DNA of 64,000 bases. It comes from Vibrio splendidus. Its GTDB lineage: Bacteria > Pseudomonadota > Gammaproteobacteria > Enterobacterales > Vibrionaceae. The position numbers and the translations under genes were made by a program. Below, piece by piece: positions 17,567 through 25,269 of the stretch. The stretch spans positions 2,852,001 through 2,916,000 of the forward strand of contig NZ_AP025508.1 of assembly GCF_024347615.1 (NCBI RefSeq). The letters are read 5' to 3'. The notes under the pieces are model-generated. The model was not told the DNA's origin. It did not search any database and worked only from the letters and a program-made list of their open reading frames with translations. Each line of letters begins with the position of its first letter. Positions within the stretch are counted from its first letter, which is position 1.

Positions 17567-19735
17567 TTACATATAAGATATTGCTTTTCTTACAAAATTT
17601 TTCTCAAATTCTGTAAGATATGAAAATGAACCTTCACGTGATCTAGATAACTCACCAATCACGGAATCAATATTATCGATATCTGAAAACGTAGTTCGAT
17701 CAACAACCTTCTTCGCTACCTGATGTGGAATACCAAACTCTTCCAGTGAATTAATAGCAGTAGGTAAGTAGAAATTTTCAAGCGAAACTGCAAATGGCTT
17801 GTAATCTCCATAAGAATATTCAAACCTTTTAAAAATAACCTCTTGAATATCACTGATTGCACAAATGATCTTTGGAAGATTGTAATTCACAAGGTTTTTC
17901 TTGAAATTAAATACTGATTGAACAGCATCATCAATAGTATAATCTTTATTGTCTCTTCCCCAAAAATTAAAGTCTTGATTAATAAGAGATTTATCGTCCA
18001 CCTTATTAATTATGTCAATTAACTTTCGGTACAACTGAAATTCAGTCCTAACGGTTCCTCCGCCCATTGCAGAAACATTGAAGTACTTAAACATAACCGT
18101 GGATAGATGACGTAATTGTTCTGCATTTGGGTGAATGCTATCCCAACACATTTTTCTATTCCAAGCACCACAATTTTTAATTAAATCATCAGCAAACGAA
18201 ATCAGCTTATTAGGATTAATTCCTTGATGTTTAAGTAAAAGTTGAACAGGGAGAACTTCTTGATCGTAAAATTTTCGCACTTTATTTTGATTTTCAACTT
18301 TTACTTCGTCACCTAAGTGAAGTAGCAATGATTCGGATGCATTATCACTTTGGGATATAATCGGAACATCAATGTAAGGTAACTCTAGTTGCGGTCTTTC
18401 TCCAAAAATAAATACATTCCCAACGAAATGCTCAAACATACGTCCAGAACGCCCTGAAATATTATTAAAAGTAAACATGTCTAACTTTGTCTTTCTTGTA
18501 ATACAATCATCGTAAATAACAATGTTTTTCGCATTTGTATTAACACCCTCAATCAAAGTTGAAGTACAAATCAGAATGTTAATCTTTGAGTCATTAAAAA
18601 GATCTACAATCAATGCCCCGACAGCTCTTGGTAATTGAGCGTGATGAAAAGCAATACCATATTTCACCCCGTCAACAAGCGACCAATTGCTGTGAAAACT
18701 ATCAGAAAGCCACTCAGATAGATCGCTATTTGTATCGTCAGAAGTCAAGAGCCCTGCATTCAAAATTCTAGTCATCAATGAACTAACTCTTTTAGGGGAC
18801 TTACAGTAGATCACAGTCTGCTCATCTCGCCCTATATCTTTTAAGATTTTGAATAGTTTTTCGTCTCTTTCAACATCGATGTCCGCATCTTTTTTAGACT
18901 TAGTTTCCAATGGATAAAAAACCTCATTTGTTGCTACCGTAGCGTATGAGTCAAATTTTAGGAAAGTACATCTTAGTTCCTCAGTAATTCCCGAAACCAA
19001 GCCATTAATTTTAGGACCCAACATATAAAAACGTTGGCATTTCCCATACAGTGCTCTGAAGGCAAGATTTAATCTATCACACCTCTCATCACTCTTACTT
19101 GTAGGAGCTAACTTATAAAACTCATCTATAATGAAAAAATCTATAGAAGGTAATGACTTATACTCCAGTACCCTCTCTTGAGTGAAAATAAAGATATTCC
19201 TTTCACTAGGTTGCTGACCAACTTGTGTGACTACTTTGTATTGAGCGTTGTATTTGAATAATTTTTTCTTAAGCTCATCAATCAAAGCTATAGTTGGTAC
19301 GACAATCACTAAATTATTGAATTCATTACTAGCGATCAAAGCCTCAATGATTAAACTTTTTCCAAAACTTGTTGGAGCACTAAGAACTATATTTTCACCA
19401 TTCATGATCCGGTGGAATACTTCTGCCTGCCTAATATGAAACGTCTTTGCATCATCTTGAGGTGTTGTAAACAAACTCTGTCTAATTTTATCTTTCGTTG
19501 GTGAATTATCTAGATCTACATATGGGAACAAACCTAGCTCACCTAACAAATGATCCAAAATAAATCCATTAGGCATTTCTGACTTTCTTTCTAACGCTCT
19601 GATTACTATATCTTGAACTAGAGAATCATTAGTATGATTATTGAACTCATTGATTAAAGATGACATAAAGTTATCCCAATCATCAAATAATCGGTCATTT
19701 AATTTCTCTTTAGCCACTCTGTACCATTCACTCAT
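17567..19735 (-). CDS. hamB: Ski2-like SF2 helicase, HamB-like
   Basis: A 722-aa superfamily 2 helicase. Walker A is APTSFGKS (120-127), motif Ia VVPTIALIDEL, Walker B IIDEFYK (DEFY at 204-207), motif IV TVIYCKSPKRV, the Ski2-type IAFHHAQLPR (361-370), motif V CTSTLIEGVNT, and motif VI SGRSGRM (about 427-433). The C-terminal 280 residues are helical. The start overlaps the stop of the protease/HamA-like gene by ATGA, so the pair is translationally coupled. HamB of Hachiman is a helicase of this kind that guards against damaged or foreign DNA ends. The partner's HamA-like domain supports this reading. The helicase call is sure; the Hachiman call is inference. Confidence 0.75.
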   Translation of the reverse strand: MSEWYRVAKEKLNDRLFDDWDNFMSSLINEFNNHTNDSLVQDIVIRALERKSEMPNGFILDHLLGELGLFPYVDLDNSPTKDKIRQSLFTTPQDDAKTFHIRQAEVFHRIMNGENIVLSAPTSFGKSLIIEALIASNEFNNLVIVVPTIALIDELKKKLFKYNAQYKVVTQVGQQPSERNIFIFTQERVLEYKSLPSIDFFIIDEFYKLAPTSKSDERCDRLNLAFRALYGKCQRFYMLGPKINGLVSGITEELRCTFLKFDSYATVATNEVFYPLETKSKKDADIDVERDEKLFKILKDIGRDEQTVIYCKSPKRVSSLMTRILNAGLLTSDDTNSDLSEWLSDSFHSNWSLVDGVKYGIAFHHAQLPRAVGALIVDLFNDSKINILICTSTLIEGVNTNAKNIVIYDDCITRKTKLDMFTFNNISGRSGRMFEHFVGNVFIFGERPQLELPYIDVPIISQSDNASESLLLHLGDEVKVENQNKVRKFYDQEVLPVQLLLKHQGINPNKLISFADDLIKNCGAWNRKMCWDSIHPNAEQLRHLSTVMFKYFNVSAMGGGTVRTEFQLYRKLIDIINKVDDKSLINQDFNFWGRDNKDYTIDDAVQSVFNFKKNLVNYNLPKIICAISDIQEVIFKRFEYSYGDYKPFAVSLENFYLPTAINSLEEFGIPHQVAKKVVDRTTFSDIDNIDSVIGELSRSREGSFSYLTEFEKNFVRKAISYM

Positions 19736-21183
19736 GAATTCAACTCCTCAACTAACGCTTCATTCAACTGAAAAATACTAGATACTGGGAAGTAAAATAC
19801 TTTTAAGTCAATTAAACTTATAAATCCTTTATTTATACCCCCTTCATTAATTAATCCTCTACATTCATTAATTTTTTCTTCAAAAGAACTCAAGAAGCTC
19901 TGCTTGTCATAATCGGTAATAAGCTCACTATCGTGCATAATAAAAATAGGTATAATTATTTTGTCAAACCGTTGATCTATCGGAAGGCTCGAATTAGCTA
20001 GTCTTTCCAATTTTTCTTTATGAGGCCAAGATGAATCAATCTCTGACGTAAGAGCATAAAGTCGAGTCTGTAAGGATTGTAAAGTTGCGATGTAGTTGAT
20101 ATTGTCAATTACACTGTTTACTGCCAAATCAATATTAGTGCTAACAGAGGATGCACCAATCCAGAGCTCAATATTGTCAAAATTTAAAATTGCGTGAGTA
20201 CAAGAAAACGTCTTATTATTTTGATCAAATACTCGATTCATTATCGGTATAGTCGAATAGGACTCTCTAATCGCAATATGTAAACAAAGGTCACCTAGAG
20301 CATTCAAATCACTGGCAGGATAATTACTTCTAGCATACTTAAACAAACGCCTTGGATTTCCGTTAAAGTTTGCTCGATCCTTATGCGAAAGGCTGTAATC
20401 TATAATCCAGTCATACACTGTCTCAGTGAAGTGGTTCATGTTCCATTGCTCAAAAGTAAAACCAATATCTACACCTTTAATACTTGGGACACCATCGGTG
20501 CAGTGTATGCAATACTTGAATGGAGAGGTAGGGTGTGAAGGGGCTTTATAGTCGATCCCCTCTTGAGCGATAATTTGAATAGAAGCCGCTTCAACAATTT
20601 CATAAATCGCTTGGTCTTTGAGAAAATCATCCGTCGACACAGAGTAAAGAGTGTTTTCACCTTGTTGAACTAGAAGTATACCAATACACTTCCCCTCGAA
20701 TAGCACAGGAGAACCTGACATTCCTTTGTATTGACTGACAGTGTTTGATTGCGAAACTTCAAAGCTCCATTCTTTCGAAGTCATATGTGCAAACGTATTT
20801 GTCACCTCCACATTGATTGGTGCATGATAGTGCTCCTTTTCAATAGGGTAACCACATGACTTAACCTTACTATCGAGGTTTACATTTGTCCGATACAGCT
20901 CAATTAAGCTACTGATATTTCCATCATTGACTTTCAGTATCGCTACATCAATGTTTGAATTCTGATAGATACAATCAGCGTCAATCGACTTTTCATTAGC
21001 AAAGTCATCGCTCGACAAATACACCTTTATTGACTTACCTCCTTCGACTACGTGATTGGCAGTAAGGAGTAAATTATCAGAAATCGAAAAACAAGTTCCT
21101 CGCCTTGTCTTAAGTTCAGATAACGATGTTTCAACGATGTAAATCGAATCAAGTTTAAACTCTTTAATTACCTCAGTGCTCAT
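19732..21183 (-). CDS. trypsin-like protease fused to a degenerate HamA-like domain
   Basis: A 483-aa protein. Residues 1-200 are a chymotrypsin-fold serine protease: His44 in LLTANHVV, Asp79 in NSNIDVAIL, and Ser156 in YKGMSGSPV. All three catalytic residues are present. Residues about 240-480 follow the layout of HamA (DUF1837): LNALGDLCLHIAIRE (294-308), then CTHAILNFDNIELWIG (328-343). Active HamA nucleases have a GExK motif after the Trp; here it reads GASS, so Glu is Ala344 and Lys is Ser346. The Asp in the preceding loop is also missing. The nuclease thus looks dead, and the protease may be the output. It overlaps both neighbours by ATGA. Confidence 0.65.
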   Translation of the reverse strand: MSTEVIKEFKLDSIYIVETSLSELKTRRGTCFSISDNLLLTANHVVEGGKSIKVYLSSDDFANEKSIDADCIYQNSNIDVAILKVNDGNISSLIELYRTNVNLDSKVKSCGYPIEKEHYHAPINVEVTNTFAHMTSKEWSFEVSQSNTVSQYKGMSGSPVLFEGKCIGILLVQQGENTLYSVSTDDFLKDQAIYEIVEAASIQIIAQEGIDYKAPSHPTSPFKYCIHCTDGVPSIKGVDIGFTFEQWNMNHFTETVYDWIIDYSLSHKDRANFNGNPRRLFKYARSNYPASDLNALGDLCLHIAIRESYSTIPIMNRVFDQNNKTFSCTHAILNFDNIELWIGASSVSTNIDLAVNSVIDNINYIATLQSLQTRLYALTSEIDSSWPHKEKLERLANSSLPIDQRFDKIIIPIFIMHDSELITDYDKQSFLSSFEEKINECRGLINEGGINKGFISLIDLKVFYFPVSSIFQLNEALVEELNS

Positions 21184-22322
21184 AGTCCAACCTCACAAGA
21201 GTCCATAAATAACTTGATGTTTGGGTAGCTAACTCTTAACTCATCCTTAAACCAATCGGGAAAATGTCCTATCTCATAATTCATAAAAATTTCAGCTCCA
21301 ACATCTTTATTTACTATGGCTATTCTTGACAAAACTTCTAAGTTCGGATGACCGTGAGAATTTCCATTTGTACTGATCAAGTATTTTTTACAAACAATAC
21401 GATTTAATAAATCAATGCTAGTGTTATTTTGACTACCGTGGTGAGAGACTTTAACCGCATCTACGGTTATCGATTCTAGTCCAGAGTCATCCAACCAAGA
21501 CAGTACAGTTCCTGCATCACTATCAGATAAATACAATAAGCGTTTACCATTTGATTCGATCAAGAAAGACAGGCTACTTCTGTTTGTTATCGAATTGTCA
21601 TCTTCAAATTTGGTATTTGCCAATTCTTCTATGCTTCTAGAGTCAACAGATGTGATAGGGGTTACGTTAGGTAGAGTTTCTTGAAGAGTCGCCACGTATT
21701 GCTCAAAAGCATCGTAATACGTTTTGCTTATAATTTTTGGTCTAATACTTCTTTCTAAGAGCTTATCTTTCCACAGGTCTTTTAATTCTTGCAAAGTTGC
21801 TTTAGAAGGGCCGATGACAGAGAATTTCATCTCACCGATATTAAAGCTATTACAGCCTTCACGGTGGATAGGCTTACCTCCAACTGGAGGGTTTAGAGTA
21901 ATCATCTTCTCCGAAATAACATACGAGAGTGAAGTTCCTTCGGAGTAACTTATCTTTTCAAGACTTCCAACAGTGGCGACTTCTTCAGAAATAGCTTGTA
22001 GCTTTACGTCGGACATACGATCCCGTTCTTTAGAATCACTCAAAGGTCCAAATAATTGCTCTGCACCATTAAAATAAAACTGATCAATTCTTGGGCAATC
22101 ATCACTCTGTAATAGCTTAATGACTCCATTAACATGGTCATTATCGATATGTGTGACAATAACAGAATCAATCTTGTCCTTACCGACAATATTAGGCTTC
22201 CAACTGGAAAAAGATTGTGCTGTTCCACCATCAATTAAGACAACTTCAGATTGTGTTTCTATAGAAATACAATCGCCATTATCAGCTTTGTGCATCATTA
22301 TATTTAACATTTTTGTAACCAC
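21180..22322 (-). CDS. MBL-fold hydrolase (ComEC-type)
   Basis: A 380-aa metallo-beta-lactamase-fold protein. The metal-binding signature THIDNDHVNG lies at residues 57-66, the third ligand region YLSDSDAG in the middle, and the ComEC-type SHHGS plus HGHPN in the last third. There is no membrane segment, so it is a free cytoplasmic hydrolase, possibly a nuclease or nucleotide hydrolase. It is first in the operon and overlaps the protease gene by ATGA. MBL proteins paired with trypsin-like proteases are known effectors of type I AVAST systems (recalled, not checked). Start is GTG 22322 or ATG 22310; neither has a clear ribosome site. Confidence 0.75.
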   Translation of the reverse strand: MVTKMLNIMMHKADNGDCISIETQSEVVLIDGGTAQSFSSWKPNIVGKDKIDSVIVTHIDNDHVNGVIKLLQSDDCPRIDQFYFNGAEQLFGPLSDSKERDRMSDVKLQAISEEVATVGSLEKISYSEGTSLSYVISEKMITLNPPVGGKPIHREGCNSFNIGEMKFSVIGPSKATLQELKDLWKDKLLERSIRPKIISKTYYDAFEQYVATLQETLPNVTPITSVDSRSIEELANTKFEDDNSITNRSSLSFLIESNGKRLLYLSDSDAGTVLSWLDDSGLESITVDAVKVSHHGSQNNTSIDLLNRIVCKKYLISTNGNSHGHPNLEVLSRIAIVNKDVGAEIFMNYEIGHFPDWFKDELRVSYPNIKLFMDSCEVGL

Positions 22323-22665
22323 TAATTTGATACATTACTGTATGTAGTTAGACTAAAATTTAAAATTGCAGAATATTTCCAGTGGTTAAAAGACAAATTC
22401 AAAGTAGGACAAAAACTAGTCCATATCACACATTTATCTGTACGCAGGATAAAACCGCTTTCTAAACACAACCATAGCAATATACCATAGAGCGCATAAT
22501 GTAAGGCTTGATTTGGTTCGTGTGGTTGGCCATTCATCACAAAAAACAATAATTTGAAAGGAATTATCTGCGGTATGACGAAAACCAACTTTTCATTAAA
22601 AGGCTCTAGAGTTAATTTAAATCACCACGTCATCCTCCCTAACATATCAATATGGAAACTCTAAA
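22323..22665. other. divergent intergenic region
   Basis: This 343-bp AT-rich stretch separates the leftward MBL/protease/helicase operon from the rightward DUF4209 gene. It must hold both promoters. I could not single out a convincing -35/-10 pair. An 88-codon minus-strand frame here is not supported as a gene. Confidence 0.4.
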
Positions 22666-24378
22666 ATGCAAGCATCCCAGTTCATTCAAATCATAAAAAA
22701 TGAGTTTGAAAGTGGTGTAAAAGATCATATGCAGGAATGGAGTATCGCTTATCAGCTTATAAACTTGAGAGAAGTGCATAGCCCCCAACTTACGACAGAT
22801 CAAACCTTAATAATTGAAGCTCTCGTTTTTATCACTTCTCATAGAATACAACATGGTAAATTAACTTTACGATATGTTGAAAATTTCCCTTCCTTGAAAT
22901 TCGATAAAGAACAAATTAAAAGCGTGGAAACCTTTGTCAAAGAGCTCGATAACGTTTGGCTCACTGCAAAATTCTATGATGTTCTTTGGTCAAATATGAG
23001 TGAAAAGAAAGCTGACTACATTATGAACTGTGTCTCAGCCTATATACGATTTCCTTTAGTAGAAATCCTTCATACTATTGAGTACTGGGAACGAGGATTG
23101 TTTTTAGCTGGAACGGCAAAGCTAAAACAACAACAAAGCCTGATAGTAGGGACTTTGATTCAAGAGGCACTAAACAATAACAACAGTTTTGTCATAGTTC
23201 GCATGTTAAACCAGCATAAACTATTAGGTATGTATGCAATTGAGTTGGTTGATGTACTAAAGTCTCAAATCAAGAATGAAATTCAAAAAAGAGGTCACTG
23301 GATTGCGGTCGAGTATTGGAATTTGATACTTGATATGGGAAATAAATACAATTCTCTTAAGAGTAAAAAAAGCTCCTACATTCAATCCAAAGCTCATGCG
23401 TTATGTTCACTAGCAGAGCACAACAAGAAAATAAACAACATTCATGTTGCCTCAGATAACTATCGCGAGGCGGTCATCGGGTTAAAAAGCCTAAGTAATG
23501 ACTACAAGATATCTCATAACATTGACGAAGAAATTCAAAAAATAGAACGTAACCTTGTTGATCTTAGACTTCAAATAGAAGAGCAATTCAAAAAAATAGC
23601 TCAACCTATCAAGGTAGACATTTCAAAGGAAGTTGAAATCGCAGAAGATCTAATTCAAGGTGAAAATCTAGAAGAACTCTTACAAATTCCAGATCTAGAG
23701 TACAGACACTTTTATAAAGTACAGAGAAGAGTACACAAAAAAGAGGGAGTATCGTTTCTTAATCATTTAATTGGTGGCTCTAGTTATTCAGATAACGACG
23801 GGAGGGTGCTAGGGACTTTCGACTCAACATCAGAAGAAGTGAAAAAAATTGAATGCTATCGAATGCTTATTGAGCATAGCGGCAAACAGGCAGCTAGTTA
23901 CATTCTACCAGCACTAAGGAAGTTCAAAAAAATAAAATCACTAGATGAAGAAGAGTTTTACAAACTTGCTCGCTCTTGCTCAATGGTTCCTGACGATCAG
24001 AAACGCTTAATGGGAAAAGCTCTATGGCATGGTTATAGAGAAGATTTCTCTACTTCAATTATGTTGCTATGCCCCCTAGTTGAGAGCATCTTAAGGAACA
24101 TCTTAAAAGAGTCCGATATCCCGACAGTTGATATTGACCGTGTTTCTGAATCTGAAAAAAGCATGAATAAGCTGTTGGATATTGCAAAAGAAAAGAAGAT
24201 ATTAAATCAAGAAGTTATATTTAAAATAGAAGCAATTTTCGTTAGCAATTTTGGGTTGAATTTTAGGAATAAGGTAGCGCATGGTTTGGTTTCAGACAAT
24301 TCAGCCAGTTCACTTTATGCAACCTATGTTTGGTGGCTATGCCTAAAGTGGGTCATCATTTATTCACCGGGTGGCTAA
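22666..24378 (+). CDS. DUF4209 domain protein
   Basis: A 570-aa soluble, mainly helical protein. The C-terminal 100 residues match DUF4209: STSIMLLCPLVESILRNIL, followed after a helix by LNFRNKVAHGLVSD with the conserved RNxxAHG. The N-terminal 450 residues look like helical repeats, with heptad-rich segments around residues 275-320. RNxxAHG motifs occur in several defence-linked families; no activity is proven for DUF4209. GGAAAC lies upstream of ATG 22666. It is a single-gene unit, last before the replacement tRNA, and convergent with it. Confidence 0.72.
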   Translation: MQASQFIQIIKNEFESGVKDHMQEWSIAYQLINLREVHSPQLTTDQTLIIEALVFITSHRIQHGKLTLRYVENFPSLKFDKEQIKSVETFVKELDNVWLTAKFYDVLWSNMSEKKADYIMNCVSAYIRFPLVEILHTIEYWERGLFLAGTAKLKQQQSLIVGTLIQEALNNNNSFVIVRMLNQHKLLGMYAIELVDVLKSQIKNEIQKRGHWIAVEYWNLILDMGNKYNSLKSKKSSYIQSKAHALCSLAEHNKKINNIHVASDNYREAVIGLKSLSNDYKISHNIDEEIQKIERNLVDLRLQIEEQFKKIAQPIKVDISKEVEIAEDLIQGENLEELLQIPDLEYRHFYKVQRRVHKKEGVSFLNHLIGGSSYSDNDGRVLGTFDSTSEEVKKIECYRMLIEHSGKQAASYILPALRKFKKIKSLDEEEFYKLARSCSMVPDDQKRLMGKALWHGYREDFSTSIMLLCPLVESILRNILKESDIPTVDIDRVSESEKSMNKLLDIAKEKKILNQEVIFKIEAIFVSNFGLNFRNKVAHGLVSDNSASSLYATYVWWLCLKWVIIYSPGG

Positions 24379-24420
24379 CATCTCATCATGATTCAAGCGA
24401 GTACGAACATGTTTTTTTAA

Positions 24421-24460
24421 ACAAAAAAAACGGTATAACAATTAATGTTATACCGTTTCT
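24421..24460 (-). terminator. terminator of the island tRNA-Arg
   Basis: On the minus strand an 11-bp stem AACGGTATAAC/GTTATACCGTT is followed by a run of eight T. It lies just after the tRNA 3' end and may also stop the DUF4209 gene. Confidence 0.85.
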
Positions 24461-24467
24461 TAAAATG

Positions 24468-24803
24468 TGGCGTCCCCTGAAGGATTCGAACCTTCGACCA
24501 CCGACTTAGCTTACCACTACAGCTTTCGCTGCCATCAATCACGATGTTTGTAGTCTGGACTATATCATCACCCACAACATAACTTGCTAGGGTGGAGGGC
24601 GCTAAATGATGTTTTACGCAATGTGTTCGCATTGCACCACCTAGTCTCTGCACCTTTCTTACACGCATGTAAGACTTGGCTCATGATTGCCACCGCCACT
24701 ACGCGCTGAGGTTTCCATGAATTCACCCTCTACACTGTATAAGTTTCCAAATACAGGCTCCTCTCTTAAAGGTCGGTGCTCTATCCAGCTGAGCTAAGGG
24801 GAC
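24468..24803 (-). tRNA. tRNA-Arg(UCU) with group I intron, carried by the island
   Basis: Exon 1 is 24769-24803 (35 nt) and exon 2 is 24468-24509 (42 nt). Joined, they make a 77-nt tRNA: acceptor GTCCCCT/AGGGGAC, D arm as in the host gene, anticodon arm CCGAC-CTTCTAA-GTCGG, T arm identical to the host tRNA-Arg(UCU), discriminator G and encoded CCA. The intron falls between U34 and C35 of the anticodon. Acceptor and anticodon stems differ from the host copy, so it is not a simple duplicate. It has its own promoter and terminator. It probably supplies the UCU arginine tRNA lost when the island split the host gene. Confidence 0.9.
24510..24768 (-). ncRNA. group I self-splicing intron in tRNA-Arg
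   Basis: This 259-nt insert carries the group I core: Q-like AATCATGAGCCAAG, R element GGTGCAGAGACTA, and S element GATGATATAGTCC, in that order. They closely resemble the cyanobacterial tRNA-Leu intron, so subgroup IC3 is likely. P1 forms between exon CCUU and intron GAGG, with a U-G wobble at the 5' splice site. A P2 hairpin CTGTAT/ATACAG follows. The intron ends in G, as required. It has no open reading frame for a homing enzyme. Confidence 0.9.
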
Positions 24804-24819
24804 ATATTAATTCGACGCT

Positions 24820-24848
24820 ATAGTACTGATTTAGCTATCGATTTTCAA
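24820..24848 (-). promoter_or_regulatory. promoter of the island tRNA-Arg
   Basis: On the minus strand TTGAAA (24843-24848) and TACTAT (24820-24825) are 17 bp apart, ending 16 bp before the tRNA 5' end. This fits a sigma-70 promoter. Confidence 0.7.
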
Positions 24849-24909
24849 CCATCCAAGATGATTATTTTAACTTTTTTGCTATCACTTATAAGAAACAACT
24901 GTTTACTTA

Positions 24910-25031
24910 AAAGTGGTAACTGCCTAATAATAAATGGTAACCATAAAAATCATTATGGTAACCTTACTACCACCTAAACCTTTGTATAATAGTCATTCAT
25001 TCCTAAAATGGTAACTATTAGGGGGTTAGTC
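24910..25031. repeat. right end: four TGGTAAC repeats and terminal inverted repeat
   Basis: TGGTAAC occurs around 24914, 24935, 24956 and 25009, each preceded by AGT or A/T-rich bases. They are the mirror of the TTACCACTTA pair at the left end. GGGGGTTAGTC (25021-25031) is the right terminal repeat. Confidence 0.7.
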
Positions 25032-25059
25032 GTGCTCTATCCAGCTGAGCTAAGGGCGC
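25032..25059 (-). pseudogene. 5' part of the host tRNA-Arg(UCU), split by the island
   Basis: On the minus strand this is GCGCCCT, TA, the D arm and the first base of the anticodon stem, 28 nt in all, ending in GAGCAC. It then runs into island sequence. Together with 7078-7126 (49 nt) it gives exactly 77 nt. The host promoter upstream is intact, so a transcript from here would read through the island end into the intron-bearing tRNA. Confidence 0.92.
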
Positions 25060-25072
25060 GCTACAGGAAAGG

Positions 25073-25100
25073 ATTATACGAATTCGAATCAGTAAAGCAA
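25073..25100 (-). promoter_or_regulatory. host promoter of tRNA-Arg
   Basis: On the minus strand TTGCTT (25095-25100) and a perfect TATAAT (25073-25078) are 16 bp apart, placed properly ahead of the tRNA 5' end at 25059. Confidence 0.75.
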
Positions 25101-25269
25101 CGGCTTTATCTAACATTCTGATCCAAGTGAGTAAAAAAAGGGCAATAAGATTATAAGTGTTGGAAAATAGAGCAAAGCAAACGTTTGCTTGATGGTAATC
25201 AAAAAGATTTTCTGGAATAATGCGCCAAAACATCAGCCACTAACTTGAATATCAATACTAAGGAAATTC

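Larger units (their letters stand above)
7133..25031. mobile_element. gamma-mobile-trio type genomic island inserted in tRNA-Arg(UCU)
   Basis: Boundaries come from the split tRNA: removing 7133-25031 and one of the two GTGCTC copies restores a perfect 77-nt tRNA-Arg(UCU). The ends read AACTAACCCCC at the left and GGGGGTTAGTC at the right, an imperfect inverted repeat of 10 matches in 11. Motifs of the type TTACCAYTT lie near both ends. Three recombinase genes stand at the left end and a replacement intron-bearing tRNA at the right end. The interior is more AT-rich than the flanks and holds about nine cargo genes, many of defence-associated families. The 6-bp crossover resembles Tn554-class tyrosine-recombinase elements. 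Confidence 0.92.

Noticed and set aside
22322..22588. 88-codon minus-strand frame upstream of the MBL gene
   Set aside because: No ribosome site or known motif, and it fills a region needed for two promoters; at most a decayed fragment.
24417..24668. 83-codon minus-strand frame
   Set aside because: It lies across the tRNA 3' exon and intron; the RNA explanation accounts for the sequence.
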